A stretch of DNA of 64,000 bases from Couchioplanes caeruleus (GCF_003751945.1 NZ_RJKL01000001.1:1922001-1986000), one strand, 5' to 3'. Positions 1 through 9,557 are shown, counted from the stretch's first letter. Numbers and translations are program-made. Notes: generated by a model not told the origin, from the letters alone.

Positions 1-307
1 GCAGCAGGGCCACCCCGACCGGCAGATACCGTACGGCGTTGAAGAAGCCGACCTGCGCCCCGCCGACGGCCAGCAGGCCGAACAGCCCGATGTCACCCAG
101 CGACCGGCCCGCCACCTGCCACCGTCCCCGCAGTGCGAACAGCGCGGGCACGAGCAGAATCACCGCGGCGGCACCGACCCGCGCGGCCACCGCCGCATCG
201 GCCGACCACCCGGCATCGATCAGCGAGCGCGCAAACGTCCCGGAGGTGCCGAACGTGGCCGCGGACAGCAGCGCCAGCCCGAAACCCACCCCGGCCGACC
301 GTCGCAT
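1..307 (-). CDS. EamA/DMT-family transporter, N-terminal part (cut by window edge)
   Basis: Reading leftward from an ATG at 305-307, about 102 codons remain before the window ends, so only the N-terminal third is visible. The peptide opens with a hydrophobic helix (start MRRSAGVGFGLALL), followed by AATFGTSGTFARSLIDAGWS, which resembles the first repeat of drug/metabolite (EamA) exporters, then two more hydrophobic segments around residues 40-55 and 75-100. A GGAAGGGG ribosome binding sequence lies 6-10 bases before the ATG. EamA proteins are 10-helix inner-membrane permeases for metabolites or drugs; the substrate cannot be told from this fragment. The assignment rests on the motif pattern only. 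Confidence 0.7.
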   Translation of the reverse strand, partial: MRRSAGVGFGLALLSAATFGTSGTFARSLIDAGWSADAAVAARVGAAAVILLVPALFALRGRWQVAGRSLGDIGLFGLLAVGGAQVGFFNAVRYLPVGVALL

Positions 308-421
308 GGGGCACCCCTTCCGGACCGAGCGCTGACAGGTCAGCCACACAGTATCCGGGCCTAGATCGACAACCGTCAGGGGCCCTGACCGGGACGGGGA
401 GCTGGAAGCGCGGCCGGTGAG

Positions 422-452
422 CCCGGCGGCCCGCGGTGGGCGGGCCGCCGGG
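422..452 (-). terminator. GC-rich hairpin terminator after the S15-type hydrolase gene
   Basis: A perfect 13-bp inverted repeat (422-434 with 440-452) encloses a 5-nt loop, 12 bases beyond the stop codon of the leftward hydrolase gene. No U-tract follows, as is common for actinomycete terminators. Confidence 0.6.
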
Positions 453-463
453 ACCGGGCCGGG

Positions 464-2080
464 TCAGTGGATCGGGACGTCCAGGTAGGAGCCGCCCGTG
501 ATGGTGATCGACTTGTGGGGCGCGTTCTCGTCGTAGTAGAGCGAGTCGACCGTGTCGATCACCAGGGTCAGGGAGTGACCCTCCGGCAGGTCGTACGCGG
601 TCGCCGTGAGGGGAAGGTCGACCGTGCGGGCGCCGCCCTTGGTGTCGAGCCAGGTGGTCGGGGCGTGGCTGATCAGCCAGGCGTTGCCGAAGATGTCGAG
701 GTCGTACAGGTACGCCACGAGGGTGCCCTTGGGCTCGGTGCCGGTGAGTTCGAGGTGCAGCTTCGGGATGCCCCGGATGCGCTGGGTCCTGGACGGCCGT
801 TCGGAGGCCCAGACCCCGGCACGGGACCGGTCCACCGTCGGTAGCCAGACCCACGGCTGCCATCCGGTGAAGGCGGCGAGACCGTTGGTGATCAGCGCGA
901 TGCCACCGTTGGCGAAGGTGTCCTTGTCGGTCGGCAGGGTCTTGCTCCAGCCGGTCGAGGGGGCACCGCCCAGCAGGCCCGTGCCGTCCCACGTACGGAT
1001 GGAGCCGAGTCCGTAGCGGCGGTTGTCGCCGGAGAGGGCGGACCAGTCGGCGTACTTCTCGGTGGCCGCGTTGAGCGGCTTGATCTCCACCGGCGGCTCG
1101 GATTCGACGCCGGTGGCGACGCCGCGCAGGTAGTGGTCGAACCAGCGGTACAGGCTGTTCCACACCGCGTTGTCCAGGCCGGCGAGGCCGGTCAGCTCGG
1201 CGATCGCATGGTCGCCCGGGCGCAGCTCGAGGCGCTTCGGACCTTCGAGAGCCCCGTAGAAGTCGACGAGCTGGTTCGGCGGGAAGAAGGTGTCGCCCCA
1301 GCCGTTGGCGATCAGCACGGCGGGCTTGTTGGCGTTGAGGCCGTCGAGGTACGTCTTCGCGGACCGGGACCTGCCCCAGGCGGCGACCTCGGCCGCGTTG
1401 CGGTTGGCGAAGAAGTCGTCGAGGGCCTTGTCGAGCTCCGGACTCGGATCGCCCAGCGTGTCGGCGGCGATCTTCAGGAATCCGGCGGACTGCCGGTGCC
1501 TGGTCTCCTCGGCGTAGAGCGACCACACGATGTCGGTCCAGCCGCTCATCATCACGACGGCACGGATGCGCTTGTCGTGGGCCGCGCCGATCAAGCTGAT
1601 CCCTCCGCCGTAGGAGATGCCGGCGGTGCCGATGCGGTTCGGGTCGGCCGGGGTGTTGGCGAGGGTCCAGTCGATCACCCGCGACAGGTCGGCCATGTCC
1701 TTCGGGCCGGCCGTGTCGATCTGACCGCCGGAGAACCACCATCCGCGCGGGGTGTACGACACCACGACGTACCCGCGCCCGGCGAGGGTCTGGGCCTGGG
1801 CGGCGTACTCGAGGTCGTTGAGGCCCCAGCTCGACGGCAGGACCAGGGCGGGGTACCGGCCGGCGACCGCCGGCGCGACGACGTTGGCCTTGAGCACCGC
1901 GTCGCCGCTGGTGATGTCGACGAACTTGATGCCGGTGGTGGACCGCGCCGCCGCGGCGGCGGGGGCCGCCACAGGGGTGTACGTGGTCGCGGCGGCGGCC
2001 GGGGCGGGTGGGCCGGCCAGGACGGTGGCGGTCATCAGCGAGAGCACGAGAGCGGGCACGACAGGGCGACGGGGCGCCAT
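464..2080 (-). CDS. Secreted S15/CocE-type alpha/beta-hydrolase (X-Pro dipeptidyl-peptidase-like)
   Basis: A 538-residue protein. The ATG at 2078-2080 is chosen because AGGAG lies at the right distance and the peptide then starts with a signal sequence (MAPRRPVVPALVLSLMTATV, Ala-rich cleavage region near residue 30). The hydrolase fold is clear: a nucleophile elbow G-I-S-Y-G-G-G near residue 150, an acid-loop candidate NGWGDTFF and a GDHA motif as the probable catalytic His. The second half has the jelly-roll seen in X-Pro peptidases and cocaine esterase (LVAYLYDLD, with SLYYDENAPHKS near the end). The family hydrolyses Xaa-Pro peptides or esters; the substrate is not predictable here. It is probably exported. 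A TetR gene is divergent, with a candidate operator between them, so substrate-responsive control is likely. Confidence 0.85.
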   Translation of the reverse strand: MAPRRPVVPALVLSLMTATVLAGPPAPAAAATTYTPVAAPAAAAARSTTGIKFVDITSGDAVLKANVVAPAVAGRYPALVLPSSWGLNDLEYAAQAQTLAGRGYVVVSYTPRGWWFSGGQIDTAGPKDMADLSRVIDWTLANTPADPNRIGTAGISYGGGISLIGAAHDKRIRAVVMMSGWTDIVWSLYAEETRHRQSAGFLKIAADTLGDPSPELDKALDDFFANRNAAEVAAWGRSRSAKTYLDGLNANKPAVLIANGWGDTFFPPNQLVDFYGALEGPKRLELRPGDHAIAELTGLAGLDNAVWNSLYRWFDHYLRGVATGVESEPPVEIKPLNAATEKYADWSALSGDNRRYGLGSIRTWDGTGLLGGAPSTGWSKTLPTDKDTFANGGIALITNGLAAFTGWQPWVWLPTVDRSRAGVWASERPSRTQRIRGIPKLHLELTGTEPKGTLVAYLYDLDIFGNAWLISHAPTTWLDTKGGARTVDLPLTATAYDLPEGHSLTLVIDTVDSLYYDENAPHKSITITGGSYLDVPIH

Positions 2081-2187
2081 GGGCACTCCTGAGGGTGTCG
2101 GGTGTCGATGGACCTGCCGACGGCCATCGCCCCCGGTCGGGGGCGGCGGCGAGCTGCAGCGCGTCAGTGGCGGCAGCGTAGGAGCCG

Positions 2188-2234
2188 GTACCGAGAAATT
2201 GAAGCCGGTGACATTCTCGTTACTTCTCGGTAAC
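2188..2234. promoter_or_regulatory. Candidate TetR operator: three copies of a GTWACCGAGAA element
   Basis: Between the divergent hydrolase and TetR genes, GTACCGAGAA (2188-2197) faces TTCTCGGTAAC (2224-2234) as an inverted repeat, and TTCTCGTTAC (2214-2223) is a third copy directly abutting the right arm. The site lies 29 bases before the TetR start, where an autoregulatory operator would be expected. Function is inferred from position and symmetry. Confidence 0.5.
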
Positions 2235-2262
2235 ATGTACGCCGACTCGAGGGGGCGGTTCA

Positions 2263-2868
2263 GTGGTGCTCTACGGTGCCCGGACGTCGCTCCGGCGGGA
2301 TGCCCGGCGTAATCGCATGGCCATCGTCGAGGCCGCGATCGAAGTGTTACGGGGTCGCGGATCCGCCGCCCTCATGCCGGAGATCGCCCGCCGGGCGGGC
2401 GTCGCCCTGGCCACCCTCTACCGCCACTTCCCCGACCGGCACGCGCTGACCGCCGCCGTCATCGGCCACCAGCTCCATCAGCTCGAGGAGGCCGCCGCGG
2501 CGAGCACCGACCGTCCCGCCACGTTCCGGCCGCTGTTGCGCACGGTTCTGCACTGGCTGATCGAGATGCGCGCCCTGATCGCCCTCGCCGAGGGGCTCGA
2601 TGCCGGCACCGTCCGGCGTTACCAGCAGCGGATGATCAAGGCCTTCACCAAGCCTCTGCGGCTCGCCCAGGACCATGGGTACGTACGCCGGGATCTCGTG
2701 CCCGGCGATCTGCTCCTGCTCTTCGCGATGGTGCAGAGCGTGGCCACCACCGGCGACGACACGGCGGCAGCCCGCGCGGCCGCGGACCGCTCGATCGACC
2801 TGATGCTCGACGGTGTCTTCCGCGAGACCCATCCCCCGCACGAGGACACCCTCCCGGCCGCGCCGTAG
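2263..2868 (+). CDS. TetR/AcrR-family transcriptional regulator
   Basis: A 201-residue protein with a GTG start after a G-rich stretch. The N-terminal HTH is typical: AIVEAAIEVLRGRGSAALMP, then EIARRAGVALATLYRHFPDR (residues about 20-65), where the last part is the TetR recognition helix and the signature YRHFP. The C-terminal region (about residues 75-190) is helical and would form the ligand pocket and dimer interface; it resembles no named subfamily. It is divergent from the S15-type hydrolase gene, and the intergenic region contains a three-copy dyad element, so it probably represses that gene and itself. The ligand is unknown. Confidence 0.9.
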   Translation: MVLYGARTSLRRDARRNRMAIVEAAIEVLRGRGSAALMPEIARRAGVALATLYRHFPDRHALTAAVIGHQLHQLEEAAAASTDRPATFRPLLRTVLHWLIEMRALIALAEGLDAGTVRRYQQRMIKAFTKPLRLAQDHGYVRRDLVPGDLLLLFAMVQSVATTGDDTAAARAAADRSIDLMLDGVFRETHPPHEDTLPAAP

Positions 2869-2885
2869 CGGCGACCGGGCGGCGG

Positions 2886-3581
2886 TCAGCCCAGGGCGTG
2901 GTCCGGCGGCAGCTTCGGCTCGCTGTCGAGCTCCTCCATCTGGTGCATCAGGTGGTTCTGCAGCGCGACCTGGTAGCTCTGCGCGAGGTGGGCCAGCCGG
3001 TCGATCTCGTCGAGCAGCGCCTCCCGCTTGACGCCCAGGCTGTTCATCGCGTCGGAATGATTGCGGCGGGCGTCGCCCTCGATCGTGCCGGCCCGCAACT
3101 GGGCCTCCCCGGTGAGCTGGGCGGCCTGGTCGCGGGCGGCGGCGAGCAGCGCCTCGGCCTCCTGCCGCGCGTCGATCAGGTGATCGTCGGCGGTGCGCTG
3201 GGCCATCATCAGGACCCGGGCGTGGCGCTCGTCGTCGCCGGCGGACGCGGGCACGGCCGGCGCCGCGGTGCGGGCCTGCTCCAACTGCGTCTGCAGGCTG
3301 CGGGCGTTCTGCTCCGCCCGGGCGCGTGCCTCCTGCATCCGCTCCAGCTTCGCCGCGACGTCGGCGAACTCGGAGGGCAGCACCATCGTCGTGGCGGCAG
3401 CGCCGGATGCGCCGCCGCGCTGGACCTGGTCCTGCAGCGCCCCGTTCTCCTCCAGCAGCCGGATGAGCTCCTGCTCCACCTCGTCGAGGAAGGCGTCGAC
3501 CTCTTCCTCGTCGTACCCCCGCTTTCCGATGGGTGGTTTCTTGAAGGCCATGTTGTGGACGTCGGCCGGAGTCAGCGGCAT
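2886..3581 (-). CDS. DivIVA/Wag31-type coiled-coil polarity protein
   Basis: A 231-residue protein with ATG at 3579-3581 and AAGGGAG upstream. Residues 1-45 carry the DivIVA membrane-binding signature ([36 protein letters not shown]), almost identical to Wag31/antigen 84. Long coiled-coil segments follow (about residues 30-60, 75-105 and 120-215, rich in E/Q/R/A). DivIVA proteins mark negatively curved membrane at poles and septa and recruit tip-growth machinery in actinobacteria. The classical gene sits in the dcw cluster beside sepF and ftsZ; here it stands alone between an ABC operon and a hydrolase, and it is shorter than Streptomyces DivIVA. It may be a second DivIVA paralogue with a specialised role. 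Confidence 0.88.
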   Translation of the reverse strand: MPLTPADVHNMAFKKPPIGKRGYDEEEVDAFLDEVEQELIRLLEENGALQDQVQRGGASGAAATTMVLPSEFADVAAKLERMQEARARAEQNARSLQTQLEQARTAAPAVPASAGDDERHARVLMMAQRTADDHLIDARQEAEALLAAARDQAAQLTGEAQLRAGTIEGDARRNHSDAMNSLGVKREALLDEIDRLAHLAQSYQVALQNHLMHQMEELDSEPKLPPDHALG

Positions 3582-3617
3582 CGCGCTCCCTTGGATTCGG
3601 CGACCGTACGGGGATCG

Positions 3618-3623
3618 ATCCTA
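3618..3623 (-). promoter_or_regulatory. Probable -10 element of the DivIVA gene
   Basis: TAGGAT on the minus strand lies about 37 bases before the DivIVA ATG and matches the actinomycete TAnnnT -10 pattern. No convincing -35 hexamer is visible. Confidence 0.4.
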
Positions 3624-3739
3624 TGCCGCCGCGCAAAGCCGCTCGCGGCGGACCGCGCACCGGCGGGCCGAGAGCCCGCCTGGGCTGCGAGGACTGAGGG
3701 CCCGCGCGGGCCGGGGAGGGCCGGAACCCGCGCGGGCCG

Positions 3740-3766
3740 GGCGCGCCCCGCCGGGTGGGGCGCGCC
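3740..3766 (-). terminator. Hairpin terminator after the ABC permease gene
   Basis: A perfect 10-bp inverted repeat, GGCGCGCCCC (3740-3749) with its complement (3757-3766) and a 7-nt loop, lies 31 bases past the permease stop. Two copies of the palindrome-containing CCCGCGCGGGCCGG (3701-3714 and 3727-3740) lie just beyond and may add structure. Confidence 0.5.
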
Positions 3767-3797
3767 GCCCGCCGGACGCAGCGGCGGGAGACAGATC

Positions 3798-5012
3798 TCA
3801 GACCGAGGCGAGCGCCTCGGTCGGGGTGAGCCGGGAGGCACGGACGGACGGGTACACGCCGGCCACGACGCCGACCAGGACGGCACCGCCGACTCCGGCG
3901 AGCACCGCGGGCACCGGCACCACGACCGGCCAGCCGTGGTACGCCGCGTACGCCACCGTCGCGAGGACGCCGAGGACCGTGCCGGCGATGCCGCCGAGGG
4001 CCGCGAGCGCCACGGCCTCGGTGAGGAACTGGACCCGGATCTGGCCCCGGTTGGCGCCCAGCGCCCGGCGAAGGCCGATCTCGCTGCGCCGCTCCAGCAC
4101 CGAGATGACCATGGTGTTGGCGACTCCGATGCCACCGACCAGCAGCGCCACCGCCGCCAGCCCGAGCAGCAGGGAGGAGAAGGTGTTCTCGGTGGCCCGC
4201 TTCGCCGCGAGCGCGTCCGACGGCCGGGTGACCATCACCTGCCCGGGCCGCTCGGGGTAGATCGTCGCGGGCAGGACGGCACGGACCGCCTCGAGCTGCG
4301 CCTCCTGCGCCCGCAGATAGATCACGGTCGGGTGGCCGTCGAAGCTCAGTCGGCTGCGGGCCGCGTCCCAGCCGACCAGCACCGACCGGTCGATGTCCGG
4401 CGACAGCGGTGTGGCGGCGAGGATGCCGACCACCGTGAACCACTCGTCGCGGATCATGACCTGCGGTGGCCGCGCGCCGGCGGGCAGGTCCGCGAAGCCC
4501 AGCCGGGCCGCCGCCTCGGACCCGAGGACGACCCCGGGGAAGGTGGCGGTGACCGTGGTGAGCCAGTTCCCGTACCGGACCCGGGCGTTGATCGCCGGCA
4601 GCAGGTCGAGGCGGCTCGCCAGCACGGTCAGCCCCGAGCCCTCCTTGGGATCGACCCGGTCGGAGCGGCGGACCACGGTGTGGGTGTTGGCCACCGCGCT
4701 GGCGACCGTCACCGGGGCGATGCGCCGGACCATGCCGACCGACTCCTCGGGCAGCAGCACCGGCGGATCCTGGTCCGGCATCGGCATGGCCTGCAACACG
4801 TCGGCGCCCAGGGCGGACAGCTCGCGCGACAGCGCGGCCTGGCTGGAGGCCGGGATGCCGGTGACCACGATCATCGTGGCGATGCCGATGGAGATGCCCA
4901 GGGCGGACAGCGCAGCCCGCAGCTTGCGGGTCCGCAGCCCGATCAGTCCGAGCCCGAGCAGGTCGAGCGGGGAGAGCCGCACCGGGCGGGTCGCCTCGCG
5001 GAGCCGGCTCAC
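3798..5012 (-). CDS. MacB/FtsX-family ABC transporter permease
   Basis: A 404-residue protein with a GTG start at 5010-5012 that shares four bases with the ATPase stop (GTGA). The topology is that of MacB-type permeases: a first membrane helix after [20 protein letters not shown], a large extracytoplasmic domain (about residues 60-270), then three C-terminal helices beginning at [20 protein letters not shown] and containing the conserved [13 protein letters not shown] motif. The protein ends TPTEALASV, another family hallmark. It probably works with the adjoining ATPase and adaptor in export or in envelope mechanotransmission. The substrate is unknown; peptide or antibiotic resistance is a common role of such operons next to two-component systems. 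Confidence 0.9.
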   Translation of the reverse strand: MSRLREATRPVRLSPLDLLGLGLIGLRTRKLRAALSALGISIGIATMIVVTGIPASSQAALSRELSALGADVLQAMPMPDQDPPVLLPEESVGMVRRIAPVTVASAVANTHTVVRRSDRVDPKEGSGLTVLASRLDLLPAINARVRYGNWLTTVTATFPGVVLGSEAAARLGFADLPAGARPPQVMIRDEWFTVVGILAATPLSPDIDRSVLVGWDAARSRLSFDGHPTVIYLRAQEAQLEAVRAVLPATIYPERPGQVMVTRPSDALAAKRATENTFSSLLLGLAAVALLVGGIGVANTMVISVLERRSEIGLRRALGANRGQIRVQFLTEAVALAALGGIAGTVLGVLATVAYAAYHGWPVVVPVPAVLAGVGGAVLVGVVAGVYPSVRASRLTPTEALASV

Positions 5013-5713
5013 CGTGGGACCACCGATGTCGTGGCGCGGGCGCTGTCGGCGACCAGCCGCCCGTCGCGGATCTCGACCCGGCGGGGCAGCGACGCGGCGA
5101 TGTCCCGGTCATGGGTGATCAGCGCGATGGTGGTCCCGTCGGCGTGCAGCCGGTGCAGCAGGGCGAGGACGGCCTGCCCGGTGGCGGTGTCCAGGGCGCC
5201 GGTCGGCTCGTCGGCCAGCACCAGCGCCGGCCGGTTGACCAGCGCGCGGGCGATCGCGACCCGCTGGCGTTCGCCGCCGGAGAGCTGGCGCGGTTGGTGT
5301 CCCATCCGATGGGCGAGGCCGACCCGGGCCAGCGCCTCCTTCGCCAGGCCGTGGCGCTGCCGCCGGGGTACGCCGGCGTACAGCAGGCCGGTGGCCACGT
5401 TCTCCGCGGCGGTCAGGCCGTCGGTGAGATGGAAGTGCTGGAACACGAAGCCGAGCAGGCGGCCGCGCAGCGCGGAGAGGCGGCGGTCGGGCAGCCGGGC
5501 CGTGTCGTGCCCGTCGATGTGGACCGAGCCGGTGGTCGGCCGGTCGAGCGTACCCATCATGTGCAGCAGCGTGGACTTTCCCGAACCGGAAGGCCCGACG
5601 ATGGCGATCAGTTCCCCGGCCACGATGTCCAGGCAGACGCCGGCCAGGGCGGTGACGCCACCGGCGTACGTCCGTCTGACGTCGCGCAGGGAGAGGACGG
5701 TCTCCGCGCTCAC
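5009..5713 (-). CDS. ABC transporter ATP-binding protein (MacB/LolD-like)
   Basis: A 234-residue ATPase with GTG at 5711-5713, overlapping the adaptor stop by four bases. All motifs are visible: Walker [10 protein letters not shown] (about residue 42), Q-loop in FVFQHFHL, signature LSGGERQRV, Walker [14 protein letters not shown] and the H-switch ITHD. LolD/MacB-type ATPases pair with FtsX-fold permeases and couple ATP hydrolysis to substrate extrusion across the envelope. The stop-start overlaps with genes on both sides indicate one translationally coupled operon in the order adaptor, ATPase, permease. Confidence 0.95.
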   Translation of the reverse strand: MSAETVLSLRDVRRTYAGGVTALAGVCLDIVAGELIAIVGPSGSGKSTLLHMMGTLDRPTTGSVHIDGHDTARLPDRRLSALRGRLLGFVFQHFHLTDGLTAAENVATGLLYAGVPRRQRHGLAKEALARVGLAHRMGHQPRQLSGGERQRVAIARALVNRPALVLADEPTGALDTATGQAVLALLHRLHADGTTIALITHDRDIAASLPRRVEIRDGRLVADSARATTSVVPR

Positions 5714-6945
5714 GAGGTCGTCACGACCTCGATGCCCGCATCCAGGCCGGCGCCGCTGATCTCGACCATGCCCTTGGCGAACATGCCGGTCTCGACCCTG
5801 ACCAGGCCGCCGCCGCGCACCTGGACGGCGTACCCGCCCTCGCTGAGCGCGAGCAGCGCGCCGATCGGTGCGACCAGGACGTTCTCGTGCGTCTCCGCGG
5901 CGAAGAGCACCTCGACGTCGGCGGAGTCGAGGCCGGCGACCGTCCTGGGGTCGTCGACGGTGACGGTCACGGTGACCTTCGGGCTCTGCTCGGTGTTGCC
6001 GCCCTCCTCCGGCTTCGCGGCGGCGGTTCCCACGGCGGTGACCTTGCCGGGCACGGTCTTGTCGTCCGGCAGGGAGACGGTCACCTTGGCGCCGCGTCGG
6101 ATCGAGCCGGCCTGCGCGACCTCGAGGGGCACGGTGATCACCTTGTCGGTCGCGGTGACCGCGAGCAGAGGGCCGTTCGCCGGCGCGCCGGGCTGCACGG
6201 CGACGGAGTCGACGCGGACGGCGCCGCCGAGCACCAGGACGTCGCCGACGGCGACGCTGCCGGTCGCCGGCATCCCGGCGTCGGCCTGCCAGCGCTTGAC
6301 CGCGGCGATCAGCGGGGAAGTGAGGACTCCCTCGCCCTTGCGGACGGTCACCCACTCCGTGACGGTCTTGCCCTTCTCTTTCGTGGAGGCAGGCGGCGCG
6401 GAGCGGCTCTGGGCCACCCGCTCCCCCGGCGAGGGCTGGTAGCCGATCGAGTAGCCGAGCGCCTCGAGGTTGTCCGCCAGGATCCGGACGTCCCGGCCGA
6501 CCGTGTTGCGCCCGGAGATCGTCCGGAACAGCGGGATCGTGCCGTAGAACAGCGGCACCGGCTTGTCGTCCACCCGCAGGAGCTGCTTGCCGCGGGTCAC
6601 CTTGGTCCCGGTCCGGGGCAGCCAGGTCACCGTGCCCTCCCGGTTTCCGGTCAGCGTCCGTGGGGTGCCGTAGCCGAGCTTGCCGGAGATCGACTCGCTG
6701 GTGGAGAGGTCCTGCCGGACGAGGGCGACGCTCTGCACCGCGATCGGCGCGTCGGCCGGCCGACGCGCCGCGTCGGCGGCGCGCCACCGCCAGAACCCCG
6801 CCACGGCGCCGGCCAGCACCACGACCACCACGGCGAACACGACCAGAACCCGGCGGCGGCGCGGGGGTGCCGGCGCGTCCGCTTCGGCGGGGGGTGCGGA
6901 CACCAGGGGGATCAGCTCGGTCGGCGCCTCGGACGTCACATCCAT
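5710..6945 (-). CDS. Periplasmic adaptor (HlyD-like) with peptidoglycan-binding-like insert
   Basis: A 411-residue protein with ATG at 6943-6945, first gene of the ABC operon. An acidic N-terminus is followed by an Arg patch and one membrane helix ([20 protein letters not shown], residues about 28-50). The extracytoplasmic part has a lipoyl/barrel-sandwich-like start ([20 protein letters not shown]), an insert resembling a PG_binding_1 helix bundle ([17 protein letters not shown], then [18 protein letters not shown]), and a beta-barrel region ([20 protein letters not shown]). This architecture is common in actinobacterial MacA-like adaptors, where no outer membrane channel exists. It is divergent from the response regulator gene at 7036. 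Confidence 0.82.
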   Translation of the reverse strand: MDVTSEAPTELIPLVSAPPAEADAPAPPRRRRVLVVFAVVVVVLAGAVAGFWRWRAADAARRPADAPIAVQSVALVRQDLSTSESISGKLGYGTPRTLTGNREGTVTWLPRTGTKVTRGKQLLRVDDKPVPLFYGTIPLFRTISGRNTVGRDVRILADNLEALGYSIGYQPSPGERVAQSRSAPPASTKEKGKTVTEWVTVRKGEGVLTSPLIAAVKRWQADAGMPATGSVAVGDVLVLGGAVRVDSVAVQPGAPANGPLLAVTATDKVITVPLEVAQAGSIRRGAKVTVSLPDDKTVPGKVTAVGTAAAKPEEGGNTEQSPKVTVTVTVDDPRTVAGLDSADVEVLFAAETHENVLVAPIGALLALSEGGYAVQVRGGGLVRVETGMFAKGMVEISGAGLDAGIEVVTTS

Positions 6946-7022
6946 GCGGGCATCCTGATCATCGATTATGAGGATCCTGTCAGGTATCGCCGGCGTTCTT
7001 CGGCCCGCTGGCCGATCGCACC

Positions 7023-7036
7023 TATAGTCGCCGACG
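7023..7036 (+). promoter_or_regulatory. -10 element implying a leaderless response-regulator mRNA
   Basis: TATAGT (7023-7028) ends seven bases before the GTG start codon at 7036, so transcription would begin at or one base before the start codon. No Shine-Dalgarno sequence precedes the GTG, which agrees with a leaderless transcript. Confidence 0.5.
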
Positions 7037-7731
7037 TGTGTGCCCACGTACTCGTCGCCGAGGACGACCGCCGGCAGGCCGAGGTGCTGCGCCGCTACCT
7101 GGAGGCGGAGGGTCACCAGGCCTCGGTGGTGCACGACGGCCGCAGTGCCCTCGAGCGCGCCCGCCGCGATCCGCCCGACCTGCTGGTCCTCGACGTCATG
7201 ATGCCGGGCCTCGACGGCCTCAACGTGTGCCGGAGGCTGCGCCAGGAGTCCGACCTGCTGGTGCTCATGCTCACCGCCCGTTCCACCGAGGATGACCTGC
7301 TCCTCGGCCTGGAGCTGGGCGCCGACGACTACCTGACGAAGCCGTACAGCCCGCGGGAGCTGATGGCGCGGATCCGGACGCTGCTGCGCCGCAGCGGGCG
7401 CCGGACCGGCGCGCCCACCGCACCGGTCCTGCGGGTCGGCCCGCTCGCCGTCGATCCGGCCCGCCACGAGGTGCGGGCCCACGGCGCGCCGGTCGGCTGC
7501 ACCCCGGGCGAGTTCGCCATCCTGAAGGCGCTGGCCGCATACCCGGGACGCGTCTTCACCCGCGCGCAACTGCTCGAGCACACCCGCGGCATCGACCGCA
7601 GCTCCACCGAACGCACCATCGACGTGCACGTGAAGAACCTGCGCCGCAAGATCGAGGCGGATCCGCGCCGGCCCGGACTGCTGCTGACCGTGTACGGAAT
7701 CGGCTACAAGCTCACCGGCGGCGCGGAGTGA
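7036..7731 (+). CDS. OmpR-family response regulator
   Basis: A 231-residue protein. The receiver domain (1-115) shows the acidic pair E9-D10-D11, the phosphoacceptor Asp near residue 53 in LLVLDVMMPG, the Thr in MLTARS and the Lys in YLTKPYSP. The C-terminal winged helix (about 135-228) contains GEFAILKALAAYPGRVFTRA and the recognition region TERTIDVHVKNLRRKIE. The GTG start gives a complete receiver domain, and the preceding -10 suggests leaderless expression. The gene overlaps the kinase gene by four bases (GTGA) and is divergent from the ABC operon, so it most likely controls that exporter in response to an envelope signal. Confidence 0.93.
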   Translation: MCAHVLVAEDDRRQAEVLRRYLEAEGHQASVVHDGRSALERARRDPPDLLVLDVMMPGLDGLNVCRRLRQESDLLVLMLTARSTEDDLLLGLELGADDYLTKPYSPRELMARIRTLLRRSGRRTGAPTAPVLRVGPLAVDPARHEVRAHGAPVGCTPGEFAILKALAAYPGRVFTRAQLLEHTRGIDRSSTERTIDVHVKNLRRKIEADPRRPGLLLTVYGIGYKLTGGAE

Positions 7732-9557
7732 GCAGGGCGGCCGGCGCCCGGCGGGTTCCGCTGCACCGCAGCCTGATCACCCGGCTGCTGGCGACCTCCG
7801 TCCTGGTGGCCGTCGCCGCGATCGTGGCCACCGCCTGGCTGGCCACCCAGACCGTCACCCGCGCGATCCAGCAGGAGCAGGGCCGCTCGCTCGCGGACGA
7901 CAAGAGCGTCTACGACACCCTGGTGGGCTTCGCCGCCACCCACCGCGACTGGACCGGCGTGGACGTCGTCGTCGCCGAGCGCGCGGCGAAGCTGGGCCGG
8001 CGGATCACCCTGATGACCGAGGACCGACGGCCGATCGCCGACTCGGCGCCGGGCCCGTCGCTGGCCGCCGCGCGCCCGTCGGCGACGGTCGACCCGCTGC
8101 GCCTCGACCTCGCCCTGACCGGCAGCGACGTGCGCATCGATCCCCGCGTCGTGGGCCCGTACCGGCTGCCCGCCGACGAACGGACGGCCCTGGACAAGGC
8201 CGCCCAGGATCAGCTCGCCTGCCTGCGGGAGTCCGGCACCGGCGGAGAGCTCGTCAACTCGCCCACCGGGCGCCCGTCGGTGCGCACCAGCGGCAGCATC
8301 GCCGAGCTGGATGTGGGGGTGAGCTGCGACCGGCTCGGTGAGCTCGGCCGGACCCGCACGGAGGAGAAGGCGCTCTCCGACCTGGAGCGGCGGGCCGCGC
8401 CGTGCCTCGGCCTGGACGACCGGAGCTTTCTGCGGATCGACACCGACTTCACGGCGCGGGTGCTGAAGCTGCCCAACGGCGGATCGCTGCAGGACACCTC
8501 GGTCGCGGACAAGGCCGCCCGCTGCATCGAGAGGGCCCGGCAGGCGCAGCTCAAGCAGTACGTCGCCCCGCCGGCCCTGCTCTTCGTCACCGACCCGGAC
8601 GACAAGGCGGGGCAGCCGGTGTTCAACCTGTCGCGGACCAACACCCTGCGGATCGCGGTGGTGACCGGTGCTGTCCTCGTCGTCGCCGTCCTGGTGACGA
8701 TCCTGGCGGGACGGCGCCTGGTGCGGCCGCTGCGCGCCCTGACCGCGGCCGCCGACGGGCCCGCGGACCACCACTCCCGGGTGCCGGTGACCACCGCCGA
8801 CGAGATCGGTTACCTGGCCCGGGCCCTCAACGACCTCGCCGAGCGCCGGAAACGCTCGGAGAGCCTGCGCCGGGCGATGGTCAGCGACGTCGCGCACGAG
8901 TTGCGAACCCCGCTGACCAACATCCGTAGCTGGCTGGAAGCCGCCCAGGACGGCCTCACCACGACCGGCCCCGGGCTGCTGGAGCTGCTGCACGAGGAGG
9001 CGGTGCAGCTCCAGCACATCATCGACGACCTGAGCGACCTGGCGGCGGCCGACGCCGGCAACCTGCGGGTGCATCGGGACGAGGTGTACGTCCGCGACAT
9101 CCTGGCCCAGGTCGCGGAGGCGCACCGCAGCGCGGCCGAGACCGCGGGCGTACGGCTCAGCATGGAGGTCGCGGACGATCCGCAGGTGATGGCGGATCCC
9201 GTACGCCTGCGTCAGCTCGTCGGCAACCTGGTGTCGAACGGCATCCGGCACACCCCGGCGGGCGGCGCGGTGACGGTCAGCGCGGCCACCGACGACGCCG
9301 GGCTCACCGTCGAGGTGCGCGACACCGGCACCGGCATCGCGGCCGAGGACCTGCCGAAGATCTTCGACCGGTTCTGGCGTGCGGACCGCTCCCGCAACCG
9401 GGCCACGGGCGGCAGCGGGCTCGGGCTGTCCATCGTCCGCAAGCTCGTGGAGGCCCACGGCGGCGAGATCTCCGTGACCAGCGAGCCGGCCGCCGGCACC
9501 GTCTTCACGGTCCGGCTGCCGTCCGCCGTCTCAGCGGACCCGGGCCGGAGCCCGTGA
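7728..9557 (+). CDS. Sensor histidine kinase (HAMP-HisKA-HATPase)
   Basis: A 609-residue membrane kinase with a GTG start overlapping the regulator stop. The first membrane helix spans about residues 14-35, a 260-residue extracytoplasmic sensor domain follows with several Cys residues (for example QLACLRES and AAPCLGLDD), and the second helix is near 305-328. HAMP leads to the HisKA box SDVAHELRTPLTNI, with His near residue 390. The ATPase domain has the N-box NLVSNGIRHTP, the G1 box DTGTGIAAED and G2 GGSGLGLSIVRK. The extracellular domain is larger than average and unassigned. Its last 27 bases overlap the end of the convergent glycosyltransferase gene. Confidence 0.92.
   Translation: MSRAAGARRVPLHRSLITRLLATSVLVAVAAIVATAWLATQTVTRAIQQEQGRSLADDKSVYDTLVGFAATHRDWTGVDVVVAERAAKLGRRITLMTEDRRPIADSAPGPSLAAARPSATVDPLRLDLALTGSDVRIDPRVVGPYRLPADERTALDKAAQDQLACLRESGTGGELVNSPTGRPSVRTSGSIAELDVGVSCDRLGELGRTRTEEKALSDLERRAAPCLGLDDRSFLRIDTDFTARVLKLPNGGSLQDTSVADKAARCIERARQAQLKQYVAPPALLFVTDPDDKAGQPVFNLSRTNTLRIAVVTGAVLVVAVLVTILAGRRLVRPLRALTAAADGPADHHSRVPVTTADEIGYLARALNDLAERRKRSESLRRAMVSDVAHELRTPLTNIRSWLEAAQDGLTTTGPGLLELLHEEAVQLQHIIDDLSDLAAADAGNLRVHRDEVYVRDILAQVAEAHRSAAETAGVRLSMEVADDPQVMADPVRLRQLVGNLVSNGIRHTPAGGAVTVSAATDDAGLTVEVRDTGTGIAAEDLPKIFDRFWRADRSRNRATGGSGLGLSIVRKLVEAHGGEISVTSEPAAGTVFTVRLPSAVSADPGRSP

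Noticed and set aside
6950..6995. Palindrome-like CCTGA...TCAGG around the adaptor/regulator intergenic region as an operator
   Set aside because: Only five bases per arm match around a wide spacer, which is not above chance without further evidence.
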